A stretch of DNA of 58,714 bases, taken from contig JAHHHS010000042.1 of assembly GCA_019359215.1 (NCBI GenBank), forward strand, positions 1 to 58,714, in the 5' to 3' direction. Source of the stretch: Nostoc indistinguendum CM1-VF10 (GTDB lineage: Bacteria > Cyanobacteriota > Cyanobacteriia > Cyanobacteriales > Nostocaceae). The notes below the pieces were generated by a model that did not search any database, had not been told where the DNA came from, and was given only the letters and a program-made list of their open reading frames with translations. Positions 18,320 to 27,056 of the stretch are shown one piece after another (position 1 is the first letter of the stretch; every line of letters starts with the position of its first letter). A program made the translations under genes and the position numbers.

Positions 18320-18636
18320 AAAAACTGACCTTTGGCTAAAAACTGGCGTAAACGTTGTGTGGCAATGCTATGTTTGCTACGCACCGGCGTTGGCGTAGGC
18401 GCAGCCCGCCGTAGGCATCGCTCCCATTCTTGAAATTCAAGCGTTCACGTAGTGGCTTGCAGAGAAGAAAGTTGAGTTCTTGAGTTTTCCTCTAAGAACT
18501 TTTGCAGTATTAATTAATACAAATTTTATCTTTAATTACATTTTTCAAACCCACATTACCCTACTCCAGAAGATAGATACATTTTTGAAAAGTTGAAGCA
18601 CACTTGTAAAAGCAACTTTAACTATTCAATAATGGT
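18320..18636. repeat. intergenic with Nostoc-type repeat
   Basis: Divergent gap between the methyltransferase and the CoiA-like gene. At 18375-18425 it contains a GGCGTTGGCGTAGGCGCAGC block followed by CGCCGTAGGCATCGCTC, a dispersed repeat also seen in related form at about 26690 (inside purK) and 37210. Promoters for both genes should lie here, but none is obvious. Confidence 0.55.
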
Positions 18637-19573
18637 ATGACAATGTGGCTAAAATATGGTGTAAATGAAGATGGGATATTGATATGTATTGAAGATGTTA
18701 ACAGGGGTAAGACTTCACTTAAGTGTCCTTACTGTAATAGTAGTCTAACTGCTAAAAAAGGCAAGGTGAAAGAGCATCATTTTGCTCATAATGATCAAAC
18801 CTGCCGCCCCATAGCTAACCGAGAATTCCCAACTCTGCCACTCTATGACAATTTCAACGTTCAATTATCTGGCAAGGATTTGGCACAGTTAAAGTTGCTT
18901 TGGCAGGAGTACGGAGCCAAAAACTATCCTATTAGTTCCTACTTAGTTACTTCTGGTTTACTCAAAGCAGGGGTGTTAAGAAAAAACGTCTATTTAACCC
19001 CACCTGAGTATGAATTTAGTGATTTGGGAAAAGTTCCTGTCGGAGCGCTAGAGTTCAGACAATTCAACGATGTGCAGTCGCCCCTATTACTTAAAAAACT
19101 ACTGAAGCTGGAGCTAGCTTTTAAACACGCCAAGCACAAAAACGCTCCAGATAGCATACAGACTTACTGATTTAAAACTGTATCGCGCTCAACTTCAACG
19201 TATTTTATCTTGTACACTATATTTTTTAGAGGTTGAAACTAATATTGCTACTCTGCATAAAATAGGAGTAACCCAAAGACCTGTTATCAAGCGAGTAGCA
19301 GAAGTAGAAATAGATTTACTTGCACACTACCAAACTGTTGCAATTAGGGTACTCGGAAGCTGGGAACATCGAGGTAATGTTGAATTATATTTCAAACATC
19401 GCTATCGAGATTTTAATCATCCCATCGGTAGTTTAACTGAATACTATAAATTTAATGCTGATGATCTCAAAATTGTGCTGTGCGACTTGCAACAAATGCA
19501 ACCTAAAATACTATCTCAAGATGAAATAGATATTCTTGAGGAAAATTCTAGCTTGAGCCAAGTTGCTGTGTAG
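18637..19573 (+). pseudogene. CoiA-like zinc-ribbon protein, frameshifted
   Basis: The first frame (18637-19170) encodes 177 residues starting MTMWLKYGVN, with a zinc-ribbon-like site (Cys30 and Cys33 in CPYC, then HHFAH at 47-51 and Cys56) like the N-terminus of competence protein CoiA relatives. It stops at TGA soon after an A5 run (19138-19142). Removing one A from that run continues the reading as KTLQIAYRLTDLKLYRAQLQ and on without a stop to TAG at 19571-19573, giving about 311 residues. The second part keeps coding-like composition, so either a recent frameshift or a sequencing error in the homopolymer is likely. Function of the family in cyanobacteria is unknown; CoiA homologues act in DNA uptake or as nuclease-like proteins. 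Confidence 0.7.
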
Positions 19574-20102
19574 CGTTTATATCACATCGCAGCAAAATAC
19601 TTAATAATTGGTAAGCGAAAGTACCTTTTGTATTGCTATCCCTCCAAATACTCTGCCACTGCTGCCAAATTTTCTATTGCTCGACTCAGGCGATTTAACA
19701 AAGCTTCGGCTACTTCTGGTTAGCGCTAACGTTTAGCGATGGACTGAAATTCCCTTACCTGGGTCTTGCTTTCTTACCCAAACCAAGAATTTTTGCATTT
19801 GCGGCTCATTTTTGAGTTTGTCTAGAGTCTTAAGTTCAACAATCAGCAGCTTATTATCGAATAATGCATGAAGGACTCCATATTTGCTTTTGATCTAATC
19901 AGTAATCTCTAATTCTCAAATACCTAATTAACAAAAGTATTTAATTCTTATTAAGAATATTCAGATTTGTAAAAAAACAATTTTTGTTGCATTTGTTTAC
20001 ATAAATTGCATCACTCTATTGAGGTTTGTAAATAATTTGTATTTCTGCAAGGAATATTCCTTTAGACTGATCTTTAAGTGAAAAATGTGGGGATAAACAC
20101 AA
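19574..20102. other. gap with decayed minus-strand coding remnants
   Basis: On the minus strand, about 19900 down to 19737 reads as a coding-like segment (KSKYGVLHALFDNKLLIVEL) ending in a stop. A second segment in another frame, from about 19722 to 19635, reads PEVAEALLNRLSRAIENLAA and also ends in a stop. These look like the broken tail of a lost gene. The family is not recognised. The remainder, next to the following small membrane-protein gene, shows nothing specific. Confidence 0.35.
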
Positions 20103-20423
20103 ATGCATTCGTTAAATATATTTTGTCACGAATTTGTAGTTGCTGTTTCCTGTGTAGCTTGCATTATTGGGCTGGCGTTACTGTGGGACGGTAAGCAGCA
20201 AAAAAATGATGTGGAAGAAACAGAGCAGATTTTATTTAGGATGAGCTTTACTTACTGGCTAGTTTACTGTGTAGCCTTTGGTATAGAAAAACTAGTTTTA
20301 CCCGACTGGGAATCTTTGCTCATGACTTTGAGAATAACTACGGCTCTGTCATATTTCTTAACTTTTTCTTGCATCGTCAGTCTGCCACTACACAAATTTG
20401 CAGTACACCGTGTTGAGGAATAG
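20103..20423 (+). CDS. small membrane protein, 106 aa
   Basis: Hypothetical inner-membrane protein. Three hydrophobic segments are visible, at about residues 10-28, 48-65 and 74-98, with a charged loop (DGKQQKNDVEETEQ) between the first two. A GGGGA-like ribosome binding site lies about 10 bases before the ATG. No catalytic motif or known family is recognised. It is convergent with the DUF2103 gene downstream. Confidence 0.5.
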   Translation: MHSLNIFCHEFVVAVSCVACIIGLALLWDGKQQKNDVEETEQILFRMSFTYWLVYCVAFGIEKLVLPDWESLLMTLRITTALSYFLTFSCIVSLPLHKFAVHRVEE

Positions 20424-20432
20424 TCATAAGGT

Positions 20433-20462
20433 GTAGGGCATGGGGAATTGGGAATTGGGCAT
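20433..20462. repeat. short GGGAATT heptamer repeat
   Basis: GGGGAATTGGGAATTGGGC, a short STRR-type stretch lying between two convergent genes. Confidence 0.6.
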
Positions 20463-20464
20463 GA

Positions 20465-20788
20465 TTAAGATTTCATAGCGATCGCTAATGCCGTTTCCAA
20501 TTCTAACTGGGTCAAAGGGGTTAAAATAAACACCTCTTGTACTGTTTTCCCCTGCCGTGCAATTACTTTATAGCCGCCACGAATCGGTACTGAGACACGC
20601 AGTTGCATTTTCGGGCAATGACCTCTTGCCCGCCCAATTACTCCCGGCGTTACGGTTTGGATATGATCTTGCTGACAAAGACGTTCTAAAATTGGAATAA
20701 GGCCAGAAAGGTGTGTCGAGTGATTCCAAACCAGTCTGGCAGCTTTTTGTGAAGCTGCTCCGAGAGAGTCTGCGGTGGGTTTGCCCAT
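20465..20788 (-). CDS. DUF2103 predicted metal-binding protein
   Basis: Small protein of 107 residues matching the DUF2103 family found widely in cyanobacteria. Conserved-looking features are LVWNHSTHLSGLIPILERL near the N-terminus, the TPGVIGRARGHCPKMQLRVS segment with a possible Cys/His metal site, and a GGYKVIARQGKTVQEVF strand pair. It starts five bases after clpS on the same strand, so the two are almost certainly co-transcribed. The co-transcription suggests a link with protein turnover, but no activity is established. Confidence 0.75.
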   Translation of the reverse strand: MGKPTADSLGAASQKAARLVWNHSTHLSGLIPILERLCQQDHIQTVTPGVIGRARGHCPKMQLRVSVPIRGGYKVIARQGKTVQEVFILTPLTQLELETALAIAMKS

Positions 20789-20793
20789 AATAA

Positions 20794-21120
20794 TTAAGCT
20801 GCTTCTAGAGGTGCCATTGTCAAACCTGCTCGGCGCAGCTGCTGATGATAAAGTTCCGCAGGTTCTTGGGGACCGACCCAGACGATCGCTTGACCTTCAT
20901 AGTGTACCTGATTAGTCAGATCCCACGCGCGATCGCCACTCATCCCTGGAATATATTTCATCAAACATTCAGCCACATGTTGGAATGTATTAAAATCATC
21001 GTTTAATACAATCACTTTATAATTTGGATAAGTCTTACGGGTAACTTGATCAGACTGTTTAGGAGCTACAGTTGGTGCTGTGGCCATCCCGTAAACCTCT
21101 GCTGAAAGTGTCGTAACCAT
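20794..21120 (-). CDS. clpS: ATP-dependent Clp protease adaptor ClpS
   Basis: Adaptor that brings N-end-rule substrates to the ClpC/ClpP protease in the cytoplasm. The core begins NYKVIVLNDDFNTFQHV, which contains the NDD substrate-binding segment, and continues with CLMKYIPGMSGDRAWDL, VHYEGQAIVWVG and ELYHQQLRRAGL, all typical of ClpS. I chose the ATG at 21120; the open frame extends to a TTG at 21135, and ATG codons further inside are also possible since the first 30 residues are variable in the family. Co-transcribed with the DUF2103 gene. Cyanobacteria often have a second ClpS, so this may be one of two. Confidence 0.94.
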   Translation of the reverse strand: MVTTLSAEVYGMATAPTVAPKQSDQVTRKTYPNYKVIVLNDDFNTFQHVAECLMKYIPGMSGDRAWDLTNQVHYEGQAIVWVGPQEPAELYHQQLRRAGLTMAPLEAA

Positions 21121-21184
21121 AGAACAATTGGTCAAGAGGATTTGACAAAACTACACTATAAGTAACTAGTTTAGTTCATTGTTT

Positions 21185-21240
21185 AGTTGTCCGTTGTCAT
21201 TTGTCCTTTGTCATTTGTTAAGGACAAATGACCAATGACT
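21185..21240. repeat. TTTGTCA heptamer repeats
   Basis: Alternating CATTTGTC and GACAAATGAC units; part can fold as TCATTTGT..ACAAATGA. It lies just after the FAD oxidoreductase stop and before clpS on the same strand, and could act as a weak terminator. Confidence 0.65.
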
Positions 21241-21242
21241 AT

Positions 21243-23273
21243 TTACCGCCAATTATCCCAGTTTTCGTTAAAAATGGATGTGTCGGGGAAGGCGGTGGGG
21301 TTGCCATTTTGTTGCAAGAGCCGTTTGAGTGCTTCTAGTTGTGGCTCTTGTTTGGGTAAATCATCGACTAGTTGGTAAGGTGCGATCGCATTTTTGATAG
21401 CAAAACTAGCAACAGTTCCCGCAGCCGCGCCAGCCGACCATTCAAAGGAATGGACTCGATAGGCAGCAGCAGCAATATGGCTAGTACCAATGCTTTTGCC
21501 TCCTACCAGCAAATTGTCAATTTTCTGGGGAATCATTGCCCTTAGAGCAATTTGGAAGGGATAAGCAAGACCAGCACCACGCCTTTCACCTGGACGTTCT
21601 ATATTACCAGGGGCTTCTGGGGGACTATTCACCATACAAGGATGGAAATCTATTGCGTAGTGACCAATACCCACAGAATCAGGAAAGATGGTAGAACGAG
21701 TCCGTCGCATTGCTTTGTCTGGTGAAATCTGACCGCTAATTACAGATGTGGCTTCCAATCCTGCTAGCGCGGCTTTTAACTGCCGATACATATCTGCTGG
21801 CAGAGTCTTAGAGTAATACTCATCATTGTAATCTCGGCGAGAAATATCAATTTCCCAAATAGTAAAACCTCCAGGTTGTCCCCAACTGGGGCGTCCAATA
21901 ATGCGGCGTCCTTCTCGCATATAAGGGTATTTTGATAAGCCATGTACTGTCCCCATTGGCGAATCTAACCCGGAAACAAAACGGTTATTAGGTTGCTGCT
22001 GCTTTACACCTTCCCCTAATTGAGAATCTGTAGTTCCAGCTACCAACCAATGATAAAAAGAGATGGCATTTTCCTCACCTTTGCGGAGGGTTTCTGTTCG
22101 CAGTCCTCCCATCCAACCTCCTGGTTTTAACTGCCCAGTCCCTTGTAACTGTTGGCGACTGTAAACTAAGTTATCCTTGGCTGTTCCGGGACGGTAGTCG
22201 TTACCCCAAGTCCAGTTTTGCATAGAGATATCCCTTGGTGTAGCAGCAGTAAAACTTACACCGCCAAATTTTGTGGGTTCCCCTTTGTTTGGACTCCAAA
22301 TGCGACGATAAGTAAAAACTAAGTCAAAGTTAGCCAGTCGTTTTAATTCATAGCTGAAATATGGTGCATATTGTGAATAAAATGGGGGCATCGTCTGCGG
22401 TTGGGGTTCCTTAGTTGCCTCCATTGCAAAGGTATAGGTAAAGCCTTGAGGGCAATAAGGATCGTTGTTGGCGCTGGAAGCCGAAGGTTCCAGGTAGGAA
22501 AGAGCATCAATGCCTAATCGGTAGGGAACATCAGCTAATGCAATAATTTCTCCAGTTTCGCTAGCATCTACGACATACCACTTAGGAGTATCCCCTTTAT
22601 CTGCCTTAGGGAGGAAACGGAGAATAGTTTTAGTAAATCGAGATGAGTTTTCGTAGCGATAGGCATCTTCAATAACTTGAGATAAAGTAAAAGTATTGAG
22701 GGGTGGTGCGCCTTTTGGTGGTTGATGTTGAATAGCGATCGCACCATTGATTATTTTGCCATCAGCAGCGATTTCCAAATCCTTAATTACCGTATTAGGA
22801 AACCATTGCAACTTCCCTTTGCCTTGCTTCTCGGCATCTTTGAGCATCTGAACCAAAATGTTGTGAGCATCGCGGGGAAGAAAGCAAGAGTCACTTACCC
22901 AACAGTCACCGGGGTTAAGTTCACCGTATTTGCGCCCAATCCGGTTTCGCAATTCTAGGTAGCCGCGAGAATAGAATTTTAGGGCACGCTGAGTTGGCCG
23001 TTCGTCTAACGCAGATGTCCCTTGAGAAGAAATTTGTCCTCCCAGCCAGTCAGTAATTTCCGTAAGGCAAACCGTTCGTCCGGCTAGTAACCCCTCGTAA
23101 GCTGTGGCGGCACCAGATAGTCCACCACCTACAACTAAAATCTCGCAATTGACAGTTTTATCTGGGGTTCTTGGTGGTGCGGCGTTCGCGGAATCAAATG
23201 CAAGTAAGGTAGATATTAAATTGAGACTGATCAGCGATGTTAAGGTATAAGCTACTTTGTGTCTATGCTTCAT
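21243..23273 (-). CDS. exported FAD-dependent oxidoreductase
   Basis: Flavoprotein of 676 residues. Residues 1-32 are a signal peptide (KHRHK, hydrophobic core, then SANAAPP). The dinucleotide-binding motif is VVGGGLSGAATAYEG (GGGLSG at 49-54), followed by EITDWLGGQISSQG, a pattern of the FAD-dependent oxidoreductase group that includes xanthan lyase-like and squalene-desaturase-like proteins. The C-terminal LLVGGKSIGTSHIAAAAYRVH is the second FAD-contacting region. A Tat-type twin arginine is not present in the leader, so the export route for a folded flavoprotein is unclear. Substrate is unknown. It stands upstream of clpS on the same strand with a repeat between. Confidence 0.85.
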   Translation of the reverse strand: MKHRHKVAYTLTSLISLNLISTLLAFDSANAAPPRTPDKTVNCEILVVGGGLSGAATAYEGLLAGRTVCLTEITDWLGGQISSQGTSALDERPTQRALKFYSRGYLELRNRIGRKYGELNPGDCWVSDSCFLPRDAHNILVQMLKDAEKQGKGKLQWFPNTVIKDLEIAADGKIINGAIAIQHQPPKGAPPLNTFTLSQVIEDAYRYENSSRFTKTILRFLPKADKGDTPKWYVVDASETGEIIALADVPYRLGIDALSYLEPSASSANNDPYCPQGFTYTFAMEATKEPQPQTMPPFYSQYAPYFSYELKRLANFDLVFTYRRIWSPNKGEPTKFGGVSFTAATPRDISMQNWTWGNDYRPGTAKDNLVYSRQQLQGTGQLKPGGWMGGLRTETLRKGEENAISFYHWLVAGTTDSQLGEGVKQQQPNNRFVSGLDSPMGTVHGLSKYPYMREGRRIIGRPSWGQPGGFTIWEIDISRRDYNDEYYSKTLPADMYRQLKAALAGLEATSVISGQISPDKAMRRTRSTIFPDSVGIGHYAIDFHPCMVNSPPEAPGNIERPGERRGAGLAYPFQIALRAMIPQKIDNLLVGGKSIGTSHIAAAAYRVHSFEWSAGAAAGTVASFAIKNAIAPYQLVDDLPKQEPQLEALKRLLQQNGNPTAFPDTSIFNENWDNWR

Positions 23274-24036
23274 GGTTAAAAAACCGCTCCAAATCCTGTG
23301 TCACCTTGTAGAAGGTAGCATCCAGGAAATGATCATCACAAGTTTATCAGAGTAAATATATTTAAATACAAGTTTTATACCTAAAATACTCAGTATGTCA
23401 GCTAAATTTACCTGAAGTTATTAAAGCTGAGTTCTGAGTACTTTTTTCCTCATCAAGAAAGAACAAAGAGACATATAATTTTCACCAATGATTTAGGACT
23501 GCTATATTCCCTTTAACTGAACTGTTTTCAGATAATTGCGATCACATCGTGCCCGTGAGAAAATTTGTCCCAGTTCAATCCCCGCCTGTGCGTAAGGAAT
23601 CCAATTGTTAGAATTGGGAAATAAATAATACATCAACTGCACCAGATGCCCTCAGACGAACAGCAATGATAAAATCTTGATCCAGCGATCGCGAATGCTC
23701 TAGCATTTCTAGTCAAAGCAGTATATCGTGATCTCTCTCAAAATGATGGCGAATTGAAGCAAGATCCCTAAAGATATGTCATTAATTCAAAGTCTATCGG
23801 CGGAATTTAGGCAACGCTGTGAAGTGATGGTGAAGTTTCGCAGCAATGTAACTGATGTGCCTATCAAATGCTAATATTTTACAATAGCTACTCTGCAAAA
23901 ATACAGAATTCATTAATCAATAAGTAATAATCTTTAGCTGAAACTGTGGTGATTTCGTTTATTTTTCTTAAATTAAAAACTGCTCTTGCTGAAAGTAGAC
24001 AAGAGCAGTTTTTAATTCAAAGCCCAAAATAATAAT
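23274..24036. other. long gap with gene remnants
   Basis: Gap of 763 bases. On the minus strand, about 23755 down to 23530 reads DLASIRHHFERDHDILL, a stop, then in frame LEMLEHSRSLDQDFIIAVRL and YAQAGIELGQIFSRARCD, which looks like a decayed gene. On the plus strand, 23776-23874 encodes a 32-codon frame starting MSLIQSLSAEFRQRCEVMVK and ending early, perhaps the start of another broken gene. No family is recognised for either. The right end holds a terminator. Confidence 0.35.
23974..24014. terminator. bidirectional intrinsic terminator
   Basis: A 13-14 bp stem, AAAACTGCTCTTG paired with CAAGAGCAGTTTT around an 11-base loop, with T-runs on both sides. It lies 23 bases after the stop of the minus-strand gene at 24037. 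Confidence 0.85.
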
Positions 24037-24360
24037 TTAGGCATCTTCAAGTTCAAATTGAGCTACCGTAACAGCGTTAAAAGCGAAAGCCAAAACTAAT
24101 GGCATCGGTGACTGAAACCAAAAGGTAAAAAGAACAGCTAGGATTGTGCCAATTACTGCGGACATCGACCACAACCGTTCTTCAAAAGTCAATCCTTTCT
24201 CGGCTTTAATCACTCTGAGAACGTGAACTGGAATTGGTTCCGGCATTACCCCACCCGGAGGGAAAGCCCAGAAGTTGTTACGTCGCTCGACAAATAAATC
24301 TGTCCAGCCATTTTCTTGGCACCATGCCTCAATCCATTGAAGTGAGTAATGATTCATCAT
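24037..24360 (-). CDS. conserved cyanobacterial small membrane protein
   Basis: Hypothetical protein of 107 residues. The N-terminal half is soluble and aromatic (LQWIEAWCQENGWTDLFVE, then NNFWAFPPGGVMP), and the C-terminal half has two hydrophobic segments (about 63-83 and 85-101) ending in FELEDA. The conserved Trp/Pro-rich N-terminus suggests a cyanobacteria-wide protein of unknown function. It is followed by a strong terminator, consistent with a single-gene transcript. Confidence 0.65.
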   Translation of the reverse strand: MMNHYSLQWIEAWCQENGWTDLFVERRNNFWAFPPGGVMPEPIPVHVLRVIKAEKGLTFEERLWSMSAVIGTILAVLFTFWFQSPMPLVLAFAFNAVTVAQFELEDA

Positions 24361-25057
24361 CGGGTTTCGGAGTTCGGTTTGTAGAAGTTGCGTACTTGGT
24401 GAATGTAAACTCTTAGAGATTCCTGAAAAACTAGCTAATCGCTACAAAATTAACGCTAATTATCCAACTTTTAAGCTTTGTCAAGCAGTTGAGACGCATA
24501 TAATTACGCCCAAACCTTGCTTTCATTAATTAAAAGACTAACAGTTCATAAGGACTGTTTACTTGAAAAGACAATAAACTTTACTTGAAAGATTGAAAGT
24601 AAAGAATTGTAAATCAGGTAATGAGTATTACTGCTTAATAAAACTCTTAAAATCCGAAAATTTAAATTTCAAAATGAATACAAATTAACAAGCGTAGGCA
24701 TTGCTTTATCCGGCTAAACTATTCCTTTAAAATTAGAAATTTGACTTCATCAAGAGAGATAAATCCTATTGTATACTATGTTGATTTGAGATTACTTAGT
24801 ATTATAATCAAGTTAGTTCACTCATTCGCATCAGCATTTGGTAATAAGTTTATTGATAGATTTAAGCGTGATCGCTCCACTATCACCTTTCTCTATCCAA
24901 AGTTGCAGGCATAATTTTGCTCAAGGTGAGAAGCTTTTGTCCTTTTGCGTTACAAAATATTAAGCAAGGGAAATACACATCCCCTCAGTCCAGTAGCAAG
25001 GCTGCGAGTCTCAATTAGAATCAGCCAATCTTGCTAATATTCAAATGCGGTAATTAA
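24361..25057. other. intergenic, nothing recognised
   Basis: About 700 bases of A+T-rich sequence between divergent genes. No open frame with a family signature, RNA element or strong palindrome was seen. The promoter of the pentapeptide-repeat/purK unit should be near the right end. Confidence 0.4.
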
Positions 25058-25582
25058 ATGCAGCGATTAGACACCAAATTGACTCTCGATATGTTTTGGC
25101 GGCAAGGGTTGGCATTCCTTCTTGGAATGATTATATGGTGCGTTGCTGATCCCGCACTGGCTGTAGACTGGACTCATCCGCTGTCATTTAGCAATGCTGA
25201 GTTGTCAAGACGTGATTTTTCTGGTGACAGTTTGCAAGCTGCGGAGTTTTCTAACGCCAATATGGAACTAGCTAACTTTACAAACGCTGACTTGCGGGGA
25301 GCAGTTATGAGTGCTTCAGTGATGACACAAGCAAATCTCCACGGAGCAGATTTAACTAATGCAATGGTTGATCAGGTAAACTTGACTAAGGCAGATTTGA
25401 GCGATGCAGTTTTCAAAGAAGCTCTTTTGCTCCGCGCCATCTTTAATGATGTGAATATAGATGGTGCAGATTTTACAGATGCAATTTTGGATAGAGCGCA
25501 AATCAAAGAACTGTGCGGTAAAGCCAGTGGTGTGAATTCCAAAACAGGCGTGCAAACTCGTGATTCTCTAGGATGTCAATGA
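25058..25582 (+). CDS. pentapeptide-repeat protein
   Basis: Exported or membrane-tethered protein of 174 residues. Residues 1-38 include a hydrophobic segment ending ADPALAVDW, a likely signal peptide. From about residue 48 the chain follows the A(D/N)LxX pentapeptide pattern (for example ANMELANFTNADLRGAVMS, then ANLHGADLTNAMVDQVNLTKADLS), which folds as a right-handed quadrilateral beta-helix. A CGKASGVNSKTGVQTRDSLGC tail with two Cys follows. Its stop overlaps the start of purK, so the two genes are translationally coupled. The role is unknown. Confidence 0.88.
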   Translation: MQRLDTKLTLDMFWRQGLAFLLGMIIWCVADPALAVDWTHPLSFSNAELSRRDFSGDSLQAAEFSNANMELANFTNADLRGAVMSASVMTQANLHGADLTNAMVDQVNLTKADLSDAVFKEALLLRAIFNDVNIDGADFTDAILDRAQIKELCGKASGVNSKTGVQTRDSLGCQ

Positions 25583-26754
25583 AACGTGTTGGTGTAATTG
25601 GTGGTGGACAACTTGCCTGGATGATGGCGGATGCAGCACAAAAGCTAGGGGTAGAATTGGTAGTACAAACTCCTAGTAAACACGATCCGGCCGTGTCAAT
25701 CGCTCAGGAAACTGTTTTTGCGCCAGTTGATGATGCAACTGCTACGGAAATATTAGCTCAAAAATGCGATGTTATCACTTTTGAAAACGAATTTGTTAAC
25801 TTAGATGCTTTATCTGTTTTAGCACAGAAAGGGGTTTATTTCCGTCCCAGATTAGAAGCTTTAGCTCCTCTTTTAGATAAATATCATCAGCGTTGCTATT
25901 TACGTGACTTGGGCTTACCAGTTCCTCAATTTTTCGCCCTTGATGAGGTGGAAAATCTCAAATCAAAAATAGAATATCTAGGTTTTCCGGTAGTCCTTAA
26001 ATCTCGCCGCCACGGTTATGATGGTCAAGGTACTTTCATAATTCAGGATTTTGCTACTTTAGAGCAAAAATTAAGTTATGAAACCACAACAAATTTAAAT
26101 CAATCACTATTCTTGTTGGAAGAATTTGTCCCTTTTGAAAGAGAACTAGCAATAATTGCAGCTCGTTCTGTGGGGGGAGAAGTTATAACTTACCCTGTGG
26201 TAGAGACTCAACAAGAACAACAAGTGTGTCGGCGGGTGATTGCGCCTGCTGAGATTACGCCCAATCAAGTAGCAGAAATCCAAGCGATCGCACATACTCT
26301 ATTAAATAGCCTAGAAGTAGTAGGAATTTTTGGAATTGAGCTATTTCTCAGTGCTGATGGCAAAATTCTAGTAAATGAAATTGCGCCCCGTACTCACAAT
26401 TCTGGACATTTTTCTCTTGACGCGTGTGAAACTTCTCAATTTGAGCAACACCTAAGAGCCGTTTGTGGTTTACCTTTAGGAAATCCGGCTTTGCAGTGCG
26501 CTGGTGCTGTAATGGTCAACTTGCTGGGGTATGAAAATTCTCATAGCGATTACCAAAGCCAGCGTCAACAAATAGCAGAAATCCCCCAAGCGCACGTTCA
26601 CTGGTATGGAAAGACAGAATCACGTCCTGGGCGGAAGTTAGGACATGTCACTGTTTTATTGGATAATCAAACTAGAGAGTCGAGAAGTACGTACGCTAAT
26701 AGCGTCGGCGCAGCCATCGCTCACGACATAGAATCTATCTGGTATCCAAGGTAA
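25573..26754 (+). CDS. purK: 5-(carboxyamino)imidazole ribonucleotide synthase PurK
   Basis: ATP-grasp enzyme converting AIR, bicarbonate and ATP to N5-CAIR in purine synthesis. The N-terminus has VGVIGGGQLAWMMADAA, the central ATP-grasp part has VVLKSRRHGYDGQGTF and LEEFVPFERELAII, and the metal/ATP site is VNEIAPRTHNSGHFSLDA. Two start codons are close: ATG at 25573 and ATG at 25579, the latter forming an ATGA overlap with the upstream stop. Near the C-terminus (about residues 370-385, encoded by 26683-26730) the segment RSTYANSVGAAIA is encoded by DNA resembling a dispersed Nostoc repeat, so the tail is probably longer than in relatives. 6S RNA follows directly. Confidence 0.96.
   Translation: MSMKRVGVIGGGQLAWMMADAAQKLGVELVVQTPSKHDPAVSIAQETVFAPVDDATATEILAQKCDVITFENEFVNLDALSVLAQKGVYFRPRLEALAPLLDKYHQRCYLRDLGLPVPQFFALDEVENLKSKIEYLGFPVVLKSRRHGYDGQGTFIIQDFATLEQKLSYETTTNLNQSLFLLEEFVPFERELAIIAARSVGGEVITYPVVETQQEQQVCRRVIAPAEITPNQVAEIQAIAHTLLNSLEVVGIFGIELFLSADGKILVNEIAPRTHNSGHFSLDACETSQFEQHLRAVCGLPLGNPALQCAGAVMVNLLGYENSHSDYQSQRQQIAEIPQAHVHWYGKTESRPGRKLGHVTVLLDNQTRESRSTYANSVGAAIAHDIESIWYPR
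26683..26730. repeat. Nostoc-type repeat inside the purK 3' end
   Basis: Contains GCTAATAGCGTCGGCGCAGC followed by CATCGCTC, related to the GCGTAGGCGCAGCC block at about 18390 and the GGCGGGCGTAGCCATCG block at 37215. It is read in frame at the PurK C-terminus. Confidence 0.5.
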
Positions 26755-26801
26755 AGAATCAGAAAGTTTTGATGTTGAACACACAACATCTTTTGAAAAG
26801 C

Positions 26802-26807
26802 TATAAT
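26802..26807 (+). promoter_or_regulatory. -10 promoter element of 6S RNA
   Basis: A perfect TATAAT lies about seven bases before the predicted 5' end of 6S RNA. No good -35 box at standard spacing was identified; TTGAAC at 26776 is about 20 bases upstream, longer than usual. Confidence 0.6.
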
Positions 26808-26813
26808 GGGTGA

Positions 26814-27000
26814 GTTGCACTACGACGTTGGTGACTGCCATCAAGTTTTTTGATCTATGCCTTTAATGACAAGGGAGTCAACTGTTCTCGTGGCAGTATA
26901 CCGGGCATGTACCCGGAAACTTTAAACGAGGAATTTAGGTTCCCACCTGGATAAACCCAGGTCATAAACTTAGGTAAAACGGCGTCGCGGTGAACTTAAA
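26814..27000 (+). ncRNA. ssrS: 6S RNA (6Sa type)
   Basis: Regulatory RNA that binds the housekeeping RNA polymerase by imitating an open promoter. The position directly after purK is the known cyanobacterial arrangement. The ends pair as a closing stem: GTTGCACTACGACG at about 26814-26827 pairs with CGTCGCGGTGAAC at about 26983-26995 (CGACG/CGTCG, CAC/GTG, GTT/AAC). Between them are hairpins CCGGG/CCCGG (about 26908-26923) and CCTGG/CCAGG (about 26946-26961). The overall plan, a long irregular rod with a large bubble, fits 6S RNA. Exact ends are estimates. A terminator lies just downstream. Confidence 0.8.
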
Positions 27001-27006
27001 ATTTTT

Positions 27007-27045
27007 AGCTCCCAAAGTCAGTTAGGATTTGGGAGCTTTAATTAT
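27007..27045 (+). terminator. intrinsic terminator after 6S RNA
   Basis: Perfect 10-bp stem AGCTCCCAAA / TTTGGGAGCT (27007-27016 and 27028-27037) followed by a T/A-rich run. It would end both purK and 6S transcripts. Confidence 0.8.
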
Positions 27046-27056
27046 TTAGATGAGTA

